A stretch of DNA of 63,652 bases from an uncultured Schlesneria sp. (lineage in GTDB: Bacteria > Planctomycetota > Planctomycetia > Planctomycetales > Planctomycetaceae). Below, in pieces: positions 29,423 through 37,636 of this stretch. Position numbers and translations under genes: made by a program. Every line of letters starts with the position of its first letter. Position 1 is the first letter of the stretch. The notes under the pieces were generated by a model. The model was not told the origin of the DNA. It saw only the letters and a program-made list of their open reading frames with translations, and searched no databases. Where the stretch lies: NCBI GenBank assembly GCA_903858935.1, contig CAIOKO010000021.1, positions 1 through 63,652 of the forward strand. The letters are read 5' to 3'.

Positions 29423-30367
29423 TCAAACGACGGGACAACTAAGATCGGCAAAGTCTGTTCGTTCAGCCGGTGATTCGTGCCGGACCGCCCTTTCTACATG
29501 TCCGTTCTTCACAATGAATGCGCCCGACAATTGCATTCCATTGCCGACGAAGGAACCAAACCCGAACTTGAAGACAACACCTTCCACCAGGGCTCGCCAG
29601 AAGGTCTTGATACTGACCAGTTGCCCCAGCGTTCCGAACGGCAGGTCAAGCGTCCGGAACAGACGCCGATCAGGATCGCTCACCTGTCCAACTGCTTCCA
29701 GTCCAAATCGTTGCATCATGGATTTCCCCTGCTCGATCGAACCCATGTGAATCACGACTGGAGTCAGACCGACTCGATAAATCTGTTCCGACTGCTTGGA
29801 AAGATCAGAAAGAGTCTCGCGGCAATAAGTACAACCGAAGTGACGAACGCAGACGAGCAGCAATCGGGATTTGAACGATTGATCAAACAGATTCTGACCA
29901 TCGGGCAAGATCGCAGTCCGCAATGCCTGTTCCAGCGTCAGACCCTCTACCGTCGTTCGACGTCTCTCATGAATACGAGCCGCGTGGACCAGAATGCCTG
30001 CAAACGGAATCCACCAGAGGATATCATTGGTCAGAATGGTCGCACCCATCGTCCAAGGTAATTCTCGTCGCCAGGCGTAGTAAACAAAGCCGATGGGACC
30101 GAAGACCTTTCCTAAAAAGCCAACCAGAACAATCGGCCAATGCGTGGCGGCGTCTCGTGCGGCAATCCAATAGCCAATCCCGTAAACCCCGATGACCATC
30201 CCAAGGCATTGGATGATGCACGGGTAATTTGGTGCCTCAAGACCCAACCACTCAAATGCGGCTTTCGGGAAAAGAATGACGAGGGCACCCCACGACAAGT
30301 TGTAGATCGCGGCTGATCGCAGGATCAGCGGTACCCAATTCGGCATGTTGACGGTGCTATTTGCCAT
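29423..30367 (-). CDS. SelL-like redox protein: four-TM domain fused to peroxiredoxin/thioredoxin-fold domain
   Basis: The 314-residue protein has an N-terminal half with four hydrophobic helices (about 10-35, 50-70, 78-97 and 110-130). A thioredoxin-fold domain (about 145-310) then carries C-x-x-C (179-182, in HFGCTYCRE). The pattern resembles the AhpC/TSA-like SelL family, in which the first position can be selenocysteine; here both are Cys. I use the ATG at 30367 (AAGGA site 7 bases upstream) rather than a TTG two codons earlier. It is probably an inner-membrane thiol redox protein. It converges with polX. Confidence 0.8.
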   Translation of the reverse strand: MANSTVNMPNWVPLILRSAAIYNLSWGALVILFPKAAFEWLGLEAPNYPCIIQCLGMVIGVYGIGYWIAARDAATHWPIVLVGFLGKVFGPIGFVYYAWRRELPWTMGATILTNDILWWIPFAGILVHAARIHERRRTTVEGLTLEQALRTAILPDGQNLFDQSFKSRLLLVCVRHFGCTYCRETLSDLSKQSEQIYRVGLTPVVIHMGSIEQGKSMMQRFGLEAVGQVSDPDRRLFRTLDLPFGTLGQLVSIKTFWRALVEGVVFKFGFGSFVGNGMQLSGAFIVKNGHVERAVRHESPAERTDFADLSCPVV

Positions 30368-30571
30368 GATCAATCCTTATCGAATTCGTGCCAGCAAAGG
30401 ATTGTATTTCGGTCGACGATTATTCAAATGTAGTGGCTTTTGTTGATCTCAGCGAATGTCAACCCGAATTGACGGGTCCTCGGCCGCAACTTACAGTGAT
30501 TTTTGGAGCGGCGGACGATTCGGTAACAGTTTGTGACACGATTCAAGCGAATTGTCGACCTTCTGAATCAG

Positions 30572-30666
30572 GGTGACACTGCATGACCGTCTTTGGCCAA
30601 GCAGTGTTCTTTGTACAGCAATTGGAGAAGTGACTTCTTCTCGGAAGACTCCGAAGCAATGGCATG
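30572..30666. repeat. ~95-bp dispersed palindromic repeat, copy C
   Basis: Ordered blocks GACACTGCATGACC, GGCCAAGCAGTGTTCTT, AGAAGTGACTTCTTC, GGAAGACTCCGAAGC and AATGGCATG match copies A (13677-13772) and B (14217-14309). The copy lies in the 340-bp gap before the VWA gene. Nothing else is recognised in that gap. Confidence 0.7.
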
Positions 30667-30709
30667 AAAAACTGAATTCGAAGATTGAAAAAGCACCGGG
30701 AGCCGATTT

Positions 30710-31801
30710 GTGAAGCCAGCGAACGCATCCAAAGAATCGGTTGCCGTTGGCCGCGAAAGTCTCGCACGACAATCATCCTCGGGCAACTCGGCTGCGAGGA
30801 TTTTACCCGACTGGATCCCACACGTCCTTTTTTTGTCGAGCCTCTTATCTCTGTTAGCACATGTGGTCCTGTTGCTGGTGTTTTCCGTCTACCTGGCAAT
30901 TCGTTATCCCGGTGCAGTTGGTTTCACCACTGAACCAACTCGAGAAGTGGGAATTGTGATCAAAGATCAGGGTGACAATCCCAATCCCACGGTACCGGGT
31001 GAGCCTCGAGAAGGTGAAGCGACCCAGTCGATCGCTGATGGAGCTGCAGCGACTGAAGCATTCGTACCAACACGTGTAACACCCGATCGGCCACCTGTCG
31101 AAACGATGCTTCCACGAGAAGACTCCTCGACTGCAATTGGACCCGGTGTCAATTTGCCGATTGGTGCCACGGTGATGGACCCCCGTCAGCCTGTCAAATC
31201 GGGTGGGGGTCAAAGACCACCAGCGTCGGGTACTGCAGGTGGTCCCGCTGGTACGGCATTCATGGGGACACGGGACGAGGGAACGAAAGTCGTATTCGTC
31301 ATTGACGCCTCCGGTAGCATGATGAGTCACAACTCAATGCAAGTTGCGAAGGCATCACTCGTATCAAGTGTGCAGGAACTGGACGGCAACCAGCAGTTTC
31401 TGATTATTTTCTACGACGATAAGCCCGTTGTACTTCACCTGCGCGACGTACATCAGCCTCAACTGTATGCTGCTACAGAAATTCATAAGACTCTGGCAAA
31501 GCAGAAGATTGCTGGAATCCATCCAGGGACCGGAACGCAACACTTTCCAGCACTCGAAACAGCATTGCGGCTGAAACCGGATGTAATCTTCTTTCTGACG
31601 GATGGTCAAGAACCGCCGATCGATGAAAGGGAACTGGAGTTATTAAAAAAACTCAACGGCCAGAAGACTCGAATTCACAGCATCGAATTCGGCGTCGGGG
31701 GTGAAGTCTCCGAAGGGGCTAACCCGAGGAACTTCTTGCGAAAACTTTCACGTCAGAATAATGGCACATACCGTTACTATGATGTCACAAAATTCAAATA
31801 A
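30710..31801 (+). CDS. VWA-domain membrane protein
   Basis: The 363-residue protein starts at GTG with GGGAG 8 bases upstream. One hydrophobic helix (about 35-60) follows a charged N-terminus. Then comes a Pro/Gly/Thr-rich linker (65-185) and a von Willebrand A domain with a complete-looking MIDAS: DASGS (about 199-203), a Thr in GTGTQ, and the distal LTDGQEP Asp. VWA domains bind proteins in a metal-dependent way. The gene is monocistronic as far as can be seen, and its partner is unknown. Confidence 0.85.
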   Translation: MKPANASKESVAVGRESLARQSSSGNSAARILPDWIPHVLFLSSLLSLLAHVVLLLVFSVYLAIRYPGAVGFTTEPTREVGIVIKDQGDNPNPTVPGEPREGEATQSIADGAAATEAFVPTRVTPDRPPVETMLPREDSSTAIGPGVNLPIGATVMDPRQPVKSGGGQRPPASGTAGGPAGTAFMGTRDEGTKVVFVIDASGSMMSHNSMQVAKASLVSSVQELDGNQQFLIIFYDDKPVVLHLRDVHQPQLYAATEIHKTLAKQKIAGIHPGTGTQHFPALETALRLKPDVIFFLTDGQEPPIDERELELLKKLNGQKTRIHSIEFGVGGEVSEGANPRNFLRKLSRQNNGTYRYYDVTKFK

Positions 31802-31961
31802 AGACTCCCTTTCAACTCACTTTTCATTTCAATTCGCACGGTTTTCTGGTTTTGATGTGAAAGTCTGATGAAAACTTCTAAAGCGAATTGACCCACCCCC
31901 CTCGGGCCGTTACGGTTGCAGATCTCTCAATTTTTCCCCCAGCAATTTGGATTTCCACTGC

Positions 31962-32783
31962 ATGCGAATGAACATCGCCAGGCTCTATTTGTGCGCATTA
32001 ACAGGGCTGCAGACATATTATTCATCAAAGACGCGACCTGATTTTGCCAGATTGATGATCGCGCTTCTGGCGTTAGCACCGACGCTGTTTGCGGGCGAAG
32101 CAATTGTGGAAGCGGAGCCCTCAGAAGTCCTGACTTGGATCCGCGCAGCCGAAAGATCCGGACGTCTCGAGGTCGATTTTTATCCTCCCGACAAGCGTCC
32201 GACGCAATACGCAGGATGGACTGATTTTGAACTGACGCTCGAATACAAGTATGAACAGCAAATGAAGTGGAAGTTTACACGGGAGAAAACGGTCAATGTC
32301 ACCATCTACCCGACCTTTACCACCATCAAGCCATTGATGTCTCACACCGTCAAACTGCCGGATAGCCTGAATGCTTCATCATGGCATGAATCACAGTTAG
32401 GCCGGCATGAATTGGACCACATCGCGATTGGATCTCACCCTCGCCTGATTCTGCTGGCAACGCATCTTGTGAAAAGTATTGTCACAATCAAAGCCCAGGC
32501 GGATCGCATCACAGACGTCAATCAAAAATGGGCTCAAGAAGAAATCACCAAGGAGGTCAACCGTCGAAGCCAGGCCATGCAATCATTGGTCGCCGATAAC
32601 AACAAACGCCTGGATGATCTCACGCGACACGGAGCCAGAGAACTCGACGACCGCGCCCAATTTTTCGATCGGCTGTTCCTGAAAGAAAATCTCGACGAAT
32701 CAAAATTCGCTTATCTCGGCGACATTCTGAAACTGATCGATTCTCCCGAATACCGGAACGCCACCATCCAATTCCCCCATTGA
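31962..32783 (+). CDS. hypothetical protein with HExxH motif (putative metalloprotease)
   Basis: The 273-residue protein has a hydrophobic stretch at about 31-45 (DFARLMIALLALAPTLFAG) that looks like a signal peptide or anchor. HELDH (149-153) matches HExxH in a context LGRHELDHIAIG, reminiscent of DUF922-type zinc-dependent proteases. A second conserved-looking segment and a long charged coiled-coil (180-235) follow. Start choice is uncertain: an ATG at 31968 and a TTG at 31947 are also in frame, and none has a strong ribosome site. No partner gene is obvious. Confidence 0.68.
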   Translation: MRMNIARLYLCALTGLQTYYSSKTRPDFARLMIALLALAPTLFAGEAIVEAEPSEVLTWIRAAERSGRLEVDFYPPDKRPTQYAGWTDFELTLEYKYEQQMKWKFTREKTVNVTIYPTFTTIKPLMSHTVKLPDSLNASSWHESQLGRHELDHIAIGSHPRLILLATHLVKSIVTIKAQADRITDVNQKWAQEEITKEVNRRSQAMQSLVADNNKRLDDLTRHGARELDDRAQFFDRLFLKENLDESKFAYLGDILKLIDSPEYRNATIQFPH

Positions 32784-33105
32784 TCTTAGTGCGCGGCAGG
32801 CATGGGTTATGAATTGGGGTGTCGCTTGCGCGTTGTGGCGTAACAATGGCTAGGCAGATGCGATTGCATCGTCGCTTGAGGTTCATCCTGTCTGCCAAAA
32901 CATCTTACACGTGCAGAAATCCCGTATTTTCATGTGCGTCGTGCATGGATTACGAATAGGTAGGCTTCTCGCGAGTTGTGGGGCGTTTGATAATTTTATC
33001 GACCCGCAAAAATGGTTTCACTCAATTTCCACCGCTCGCCGACGCCTCATTTTTCCGAGCTTGCATCACGGACGAGCGGCTGTACAATTGAGTCCTTAAC
33101 TTTGT
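32784..33105. other. intergenic region before tRNA-His
   Basis: About 320 bp with no recognised gene, repeat or hairpin. The promoter for the tRNA should lie in the last 60-80 bases. Confidence 0.4.
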
Positions 33106-33179
33106 GGTGGCTATAGCTCAGTTGGTAGAGCGCCAGATTGTGGTTCTGGATGTCGCCGGTTCGAGCCCGGTTAGTCACC
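33106..33179 (+). tRNA. tRNA-His (GTG)
   Basis: Acceptor GTGGCTA pairs with TAGTCAC (one G-T). The D arm is GCTC AGTTGGTA GAGC. The anticodon stem CCAGA/TCTGG closes the loop TTGTGGT, anticodon GTG. The T arm is CCGGTTCGAGCCCGG. A G at 33106 can pair with C73 (33179), as expected for the extra G-1 of tRNA-His. CCA is not encoded. Confidence 0.95.
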
Positions 33180-33914
33180 CTCAGCCCCGAATTTCGGGGC
33201 TTTTTTCGTTTCTTCGGCTGCGTCACTCCATAATCGCACTCCTAAGCCGATTGCCGCTAAACATTGAAATGTCTGGTATAGCGCGACGAGCCCAAGAAAT
33301 CCGGTGAATTGTGGTGCGTTATCACCGAATGGTGGCGACGAATCCCGAAGAAAGAGGAGACCGCAGCCAAACGTGGCCAGGGTTACGGCCAGCAGCCCCG
33401 ACAACCAGGCGAGCTTTTTCCTGGGATGGCCCATCCAAAGACTGACGATGAATGCTCCGATAAACCCCGCGTAGAAACCCGATGCTTTGCGTCCACCCGG
33501 AATCCATTTCGGAGACTCGCCCATGAAAGGATCGACGACGAGAAACGCCGTTACACCGCAAAAGCTCGCCAGCATCGAAATCGGCACCGCCAGACCTGTC
33601 ATAATCCATCCACGACCTAGCCATCGTGATAAGGGAACAAGAGTTACGAGGCCGAACCAGAACCCCGGACCGAGAAAAAGCAGAATTTCGAAAATGTCCG
33701 CTCTACCGCAAACCAGTTTCCAAAGATGGGATAGTGAGACAAGACTGACAGCGCTCAAGCCGCCGGAAGCGCTTCCCATCAAACCAAGAAACACAGTCGC
33801 TCGAAACGCCCTGACTTCCCACCGAGAATCATCGAGCCACTCTGGGCGTCCTCGCTGCAACCACCACCGCTGCGGATAGGCAAACTTTCCGTATTCAATG
33901 ATCGGAGAAGGCAT
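33171..33914 (-). CDS. hypothetical multi-pass membrane protein, antisense to tRNA-His
   Basis: From the MPSPIIEYGKF start the protein has 247 residues with about six hydrophobic helices (for example RATVFLGLMGSASGG, LFLGPGFWFGLVTLV, SMLASFCGVTAFLVV and LLAVTLATFGCGLLF). A longer frame to 33998 includes repeat-derived sequence, so I reject that start. The last codons are the complement of the tRNA terminator and of the tRNA acceptor 3' strand; the stop TAA is at 33171-33173, inside the tRNA. No known domain is recognised. Confidence 0.65.
   Translation of the reverse strand: MPSPIIEYGKFAYPQRWWLQRGRPEWLDDSRWEVRAFRATVFLGLMGSASGGLSAVSLVSLSHLWKLVCGRADIFEILLFLGPGFWFGLVTLVPLSRWLGRGWIMTGLAVPISMLASFCGVTAFLVVDPFMGESPKWIPGGRKASGFYAGFIGAFIVSLWMGHPRKKLAWLSGLLAVTLATFGCGLLFLRDSSPPFGDNAPQFTGFLGLVALYQTFQCLAAIGLGVRLWSDAAEETKKAPKFGAEGD
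33183..33206 (+). terminator. intrinsic terminator after tRNA-His
   Basis: AGCCCCGAA TTTCGGGGCT forms a strong GC hairpin followed by six T. It is 3 bases after the tRNA. It also lies inside the 3' end of the antisense membrane protein gene. Confidence 0.9.
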
Positions 33915-33954
33915 CTCTTTGACTCGCAGAATTAGGTGAAGCATCCTCGAAAAA

Positions 33955-34038
33955 AAGTTGGCCAACTTCGACACGATTGGCCAAGTTCCCTGTTTCATAG
34001 CGTTTTTTCAGGTTTGAAGTTAGCCAACTTGGCCAACT
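33955..34038 (-). repeat. TTGGCCAA-rich dispersed element, inverted copy
   Basis: The sequence AGTTGGCCAACTTCG, then ATTGGCCAAGTTCCCTG, TTTCATAGCGTTTTT, CAGGTTTGAAGTTAGCC and AACTTGGCCAACT is the reverse complement of the block inside the tandem array at 7702-8503. Confidence 0.8.
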
Positions 34039-34258
34039 AAATCAGTCTCGCTCCGTCTTCGGGAGGGCGAGCGTCCATCCCCGATCCGTCCGTTTTCGTA
34101 GGGTGGCGTCGAGTCTTCGAGGCCCCAGCCGAAGCGGCTGGAAAGTTGATCCGTGGAAAGTAGACCAGACCAAGAAACGATTCATTGATTTATCTACTTT
34201 CTACTCTCACAAAACTACTCTCTCGCCGCTTCGGCGCCCCACCAAATTCCCGAAAAAA

Positions 34259-34323
34259 AGTTGGCAAAGTTGGCCAACATCCCTGTTTAATAGTGTTTTC
34301 GCAGGTTTGAACTCGGCCAACTT
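34259..34323 (-). repeat. TTGGCCAA-rich dispersed element, second inverted copy
   Basis: AAGTTGGCAAAGTTGGCCAA, CATCCCTGTTTAATAG, TTTTCGCAGGTTTGAA and CTCGGCCAACTTC follow the same order as 33955-34038 with more substitutions. Confidence 0.75.
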
Positions 34324-34560
34324 CACCATGACTTGAGTAGGGCGAGCTGAACCGGTGCGAAAGCCTGGAAAGACAAATACCATGGAACAGAAGGTAACGA
34401 AGGAAACAAAGGAGATCGGAAGCAAGTCTCCACCCCGACCTTCACGGTCAGTTCTGTCGGCATCCTACTTGTCTTCTATTCTCTTCACTTCGTTAACTTT
34501 GTGTCCTTTTGTTCAAAAATCATCTCTTCAAATCGATTGTTATCAAACGCCGATAAATTT

Positions 34561-34903
34561 GGTGTCACAGTTCGATCGAGTTCGACCGACTTCAACCATT
34601 CCTCGTAATTCATAGGGTTTTCGAAGCGTTCTATCCAACTTTTTGTCGCGCTCGAGTTTGTCACGGTTCGACGCAGTTCGATCGACTTCGAATCTCAGTG
34701 TCACTTCCTTGCAAGCCGGTCGGCGTAAGCTCACCGAAACTCTGTTGTCATCCGTTCCGTCATCATCTCACTACCCTAAATCGGGTGTCACAGTTCGATC
34801 AAGTTCGATCGACTTCGACCATTCCTCGTAATTCATAGGGTTTTCGAAGCGTTCTATCCAACTTTTTGTCGCGCTCGAGTTTGTCACAGTTCGACGCAGT
34901 TCA
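34561..34903. repeat. ~120-bp direct repeat, two copies 223 bp apart
   Basis: 34561-34680 and 34784-34903 are nearly identical, with the first starting GGTGTCACAGTTCGATCGAG. Each copy itself holds two versions of a shorter motif, TGTCACAGTTCGA..GTTCGA.CGACTTC, so the shorter motif occurs four times (about 34563, 34659, 34786 and 34882). Confidence 0.9.
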
Positions 34904-35464
34904 AAATTTTCCGCTCCTGTTGTGCAATCGTCTCCCGACCCCGCACAGGCACGACCCTTCGCTCGTGCCAAATAACGAACCGCCACGGATCAGCCCGCAC
35001 CGATTCATGGCTGCGGGGGCGATCCGTAATGAATTCATTCCAAGATATCAAAGATCAAATTGTCGTCGTCGGGTTTTGAATTCGGAAATCCAGACAAACC
35101 GGGCGGTTAAAACCGCCGGATGTTTCTTAAATTGTCTGCTTACTACCTGCTCTCCCAAAACAACTTTCCAGCCGTTTCGGCTCGGCCCGCTCCATTCAAC
35201 AGCTCTTGCGGGCAAAAACCACTCACAAAAAAGATCGACAAAATCAGAGCGATAGTGGCGACTTTGTTCTCGTGTGACTCTTCGCGGATTTCTTCATCAT
35301 CACCCACAAAAACACGACATAAAAATAAGAAAGATAATGTCGTAAGTCAATAGAGATATCGAGATCATTTCTTAACGTTTGGAACGTGGTCATGAAAATC
35401 GTCTTCAGAAGGCCGAACCAACAGCAAATGAACCTCGGTTCGCGGTATTAACACCAGCGATCCG

Positions 35465-35533
35465 GTTCCGGCATGCGACTTGGGGCTGTGCCGGAAAACG
35501 AAAACAGGCGACCGTTTCCAGCCGCCTGTTTCC
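35465..35533 (-). terminator. paired hairpins downstream of PEP-CTERM gene
   Basis: Two stem-loops lie after the stop on the minus strand. A hairpin with arms GGAAACAGGCGGC and its complement is at 35500-35533, followed by a T-rich tail. A second, TTCCGGCA..TGCCGGAA, is at 35466-35496. The first has terminator geometry; the second may assist or be a repeat. Confidence 0.6.
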
Positions 35534-35561
35534 AAAATCAATTAATTGCTAGCACACCGTA

Positions 35562-36293
35562 TCAGACAGCGGCCATCCGTCGTCGGTAAGCACGAATCAT
35601 CAGCCCGATCCCACCGAGGCCCATCAGCGCAAAGGTGGAGGGTTCTGGAACGGCAGCAGTAGCGGTGCCGGTGACCGTAAATCCAAGAGTCGAAGATGAA
35701 GTCAAGAATGTTGATTTCCAGGGGCTTGTGGAGTCTAAGTTGCCATCGCCCGCTGCGTTCGCGTAGCCCCCGGTCACTCCCGTACCCACGTTCACAGTGG
35801 TACCGGTCGCCCAACGAATATCATTGCTGGGGTCGGAGTCCGTGCTGTAAATGGTCAGGTAATACGTTCCCGCTCCCAGAGACAGGTTGCTGAACAACGT
35901 GACCGATGTGAAATTGGCCGCGTTGTCGGTGCCTGGCGCGTCGATACTTGTTGCCGAATAGAGGGCGGCTCCGGCACTGGAACCGATCGAAGTGGAAAGG
36001 TAGGCATCGAATGGCGGATCAGGCATGATTGATCCAACCAACGCAGTGATGCTCACTCCGGTATACGCGCTGGACTGTGTCCACGACATATACTCAACCT
36101 GGTGGTTGGGCCCGCCGATGCGATAGGAAGCACCGCCACTACCGGCGTTATTAGGACTCACGTCAACAATCGTGTCCGCTGACGCGAACGGTGCAATTGC
36201 CTGAACCAAAGCAAAGGCAAATACAGAAACCATCGAACCAAAGGCTTGGACCAAGAATCGGCGGATTTTCGAAACTGTCAGGTCGACCGACAA
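35562..36293 (-). CDS. PEP-CTERM sorting-domain protein (exported)
   Basis: The 243-residue protein has a signal peptide (about 1-40: MVSVFAFALVQAIAPFASA cut before DTIVDV). A ~170-residue Ser/Thr/Gly-rich beta domain follows, and the C-terminus carries VPEPSTFALMGLGGIGLM plus an RAYRRR tail: the PEP motif, a hydrophobic helix and a basic end. The family is processed by exosortase, and such proteins are secreted or surface-held. A TTG start is used after GGAAAC; a later ATG (M21) is possible. No exosortase or EPS gene is in the window. Confidence 0.9.
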   Translation of the reverse strand: MSVDLTVSKIRRFLVQAFGSMVSVFAFALVQAIAPFASADTIVDVSPNNAGSGGASYRIGGPNHQVEYMSWTQSSAYTGVSITALVGSIMPDPPFDAYLSTSIGSSAGAALYSATSIDAPGTDNAANFTSVTLFSNLSLGAGTYYLTIYSTDSDPSNDIRWATGTTVNVGTGVTGGYANAAGDGNLDSTSPWKSTFLTSSSTLGFTVTGTATAAVPEPSTFALMGLGGIGLMIRAYRRRMAAV

Positions 36294-36419
36294 CCAGTTT
36301 CCAAAGATTAAAAGATTTTGTTATTTGCCCCGAAGGGGCAACGGATATTCGCCAAGGGTAAGCACGACCTCGAGCGCCGATAAACAACCCTGGGATTGCC
36401 CGACGCGGTGCCATGAATC

Positions 36420-36529
36420 CTATTGTTCCGAAGCACGCACGATGAGCTCCTGGTCTTCTTTTTTCAGCTCCGCGATCCGCTGCTTCAGGAGTCTTCCACA
36501 TCCTGGACATCGCGCGCATAGTCCTGCAT
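36420..36529 (-). pseudogene. possible coiled-coil gene remnant with frameshift
   Basis: On the minus strand MQDYARDVQDVEDS is read from 36529, then a stop. One frame over, without a start, LKQRIAELKKEDQELIVRA runs to a TAG at 36422. Joined, the two would make a continuous heptad-like helix. This may be a relic broken by a one-base indel near 36485, or chance. The rest of the 36294-36718 gap shows no gene. Confidence 0.25.
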
Positions 36530-36718
36530 GTTGAGCCCAGGGAAACTATCGAAATCTTACCTCTAACGAAACTTGATTTCGCTAACATTCTCCAGCTTGT
36601 GTTGGCGCACCTTGCGCCTCAGTTCTATTGTTGACCAGCCATAGATTCACGCCTGATTTGCGAAGCTAATCTGCCCGGCATCAATCGACAAATTGAAGGA
36701 ATGTCTGCGGCCACATCC

Positions 36719-37636
36719 TTACTGGACCCGTCCGCCCGTTCCTCCTCGGTCCGAGACGGGATCGTCGGCACCGACTGGTATGAGGCGATATTCGAACCCG
36801 AGCTCAATCACTCGATCGCGAAGATGACGAAAAACACCGTACGAATCGGGCCTTGCAATGATGGCGAAATAGCAACTCTGTGGATTGAACCGACGTAGCA
36901 CCCGGCGTATCGCCTCATGGGATGCAGGACTCTCTTCGAGCGAGACACCGGCCAAGGGATTCGGCCGAGTGACGAGTCCTTCTCGTTCTTTGGATACCAC
37001 GACAAAGTCATCGGTGTTCAACCCCAGTCGCTCATATCCCCGACCGTATTTGTGCCAGACATAAAGTCGCCCGTAACGCAGCACAATGCCAATTTCTTGC
37101 CTACCCATCACAGTTCGAACGACTGGCAAACGGACTACTTCTACTCGGGACTGACGCTCTTCCTCGATTTTCGACTGAACCGCTCGCAGTCGCGCCCGTG
37201 ATTCGATGAGTTGCTCTCGCACCGACTCGTTTTCGATCGCCAGTCCTTCCACCTGCTTGACGAGAGCCACGTTGCTGGCCAGCAATTGATCGACGTCCGA
37301 CTGCACTGATTCTTGCCGCGATGTGGCATCGCTGCGGGCCGCCAAAAGTTGTTGAATTGCATCGGGCGCAATTGACTGAACAATTGCATCCTGGCTATCG
37401 CGGTTCCGCCGCATTCGAGACAATTCGTCGGTCACTTCTTCCATTCGCGTCGTCAGCGACTGCATTTCCAAATCAGATACCGGAATGGCAACGGGTGCCG
37501 ACTCCGGTGTTGCCCCTGTCTGTTGCAGCAATAATACGACAAGAATGGCGATAAACAGCACTCCACCGAACGTATTACAGATCGTATCGAGCAACAGTTC
37601 GAGACTGTCCTGTTTGGCAGCATGACGACGAGACAT
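36719..37636 (-). CDS. one-TM coiled-coil protein in ExbD position (second)
   Basis: The 305-residue protein begins MSRRHAAKQDSLELLLDT, followed by one membrane helix (about 24-41: FGGVLFIAILVVLLLQ). A long coiled-coil (about 65-150) follows. The C-terminal globular part has RVEVVRLPVVRTVMG and a late segment CYFAIIARPDSYGVFRHLRD. The short cytoplasmic start, single helix and periplasmic body match ExbD/TolR/MotB topology, but no plug or peptidoglycan-binding motif is certain. Its ATG overlaps the stop of the upstream gene (TGATG), so the two are coupled. It is the last gene of the unit. Confidence 0.8.
   Translation of the reverse strand: MSRRHAAKQDSLELLLDTICNTFGGVLFIAILVVLLLQQTGATPESAPVAIPVSDLEMQSLTTRMEEVTDELSRMRRNRDSQDAIVQSIAPDAIQQLLAARSDATSRQESVQSDVDQLLASNVALVKQVEGLAIENESVREQLIESRARLRAVQSKIEEERQSRVEVVRLPVVRTVMGRQEIGIVLRYGRLYVWHKYGRGYERLGLNTDDFVVVSKEREGLVTRPNPLAGVSLEESPASHEAIRRVLRRFNPQSCYFAIIARPDSYGVFRHLRDRVIELGFEYRLIPVGADDPVSDRGGTGGRVQ

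Larger units (their letters stand above)
34039..35464. other. repeat island without recognised genes
   Basis: This region separates the membrane protein from the PEP-CTERM gene. It contains a segment (34150-34215) that is the diverged reverse complement of 7550-7620 (GTAGAAAGTAGATAAATCAA). It also contains the long direct repeat at 34561-34903 and a CCGGGCGGTTAAAACCGCCGG palindrome-like hairpin (35099-35119). Reading frames up to 129 codons exist but cross the repeats and show no motif. Confidence 0.6.

Noticed and set aside
34103-34615. Frames of 77-86 codons in the repeat island
   Set aside because: They run through the inverted TTGGCCAA elements and direct repeats and carry no domain.
36163-36588. 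141-codon minus-strand frame overlapping the PEP-CTERM start
   Set aside because: It overlaps a well-supported gene; its resemblance to the membrane protein is a DNA-level repeat rather than a gene.
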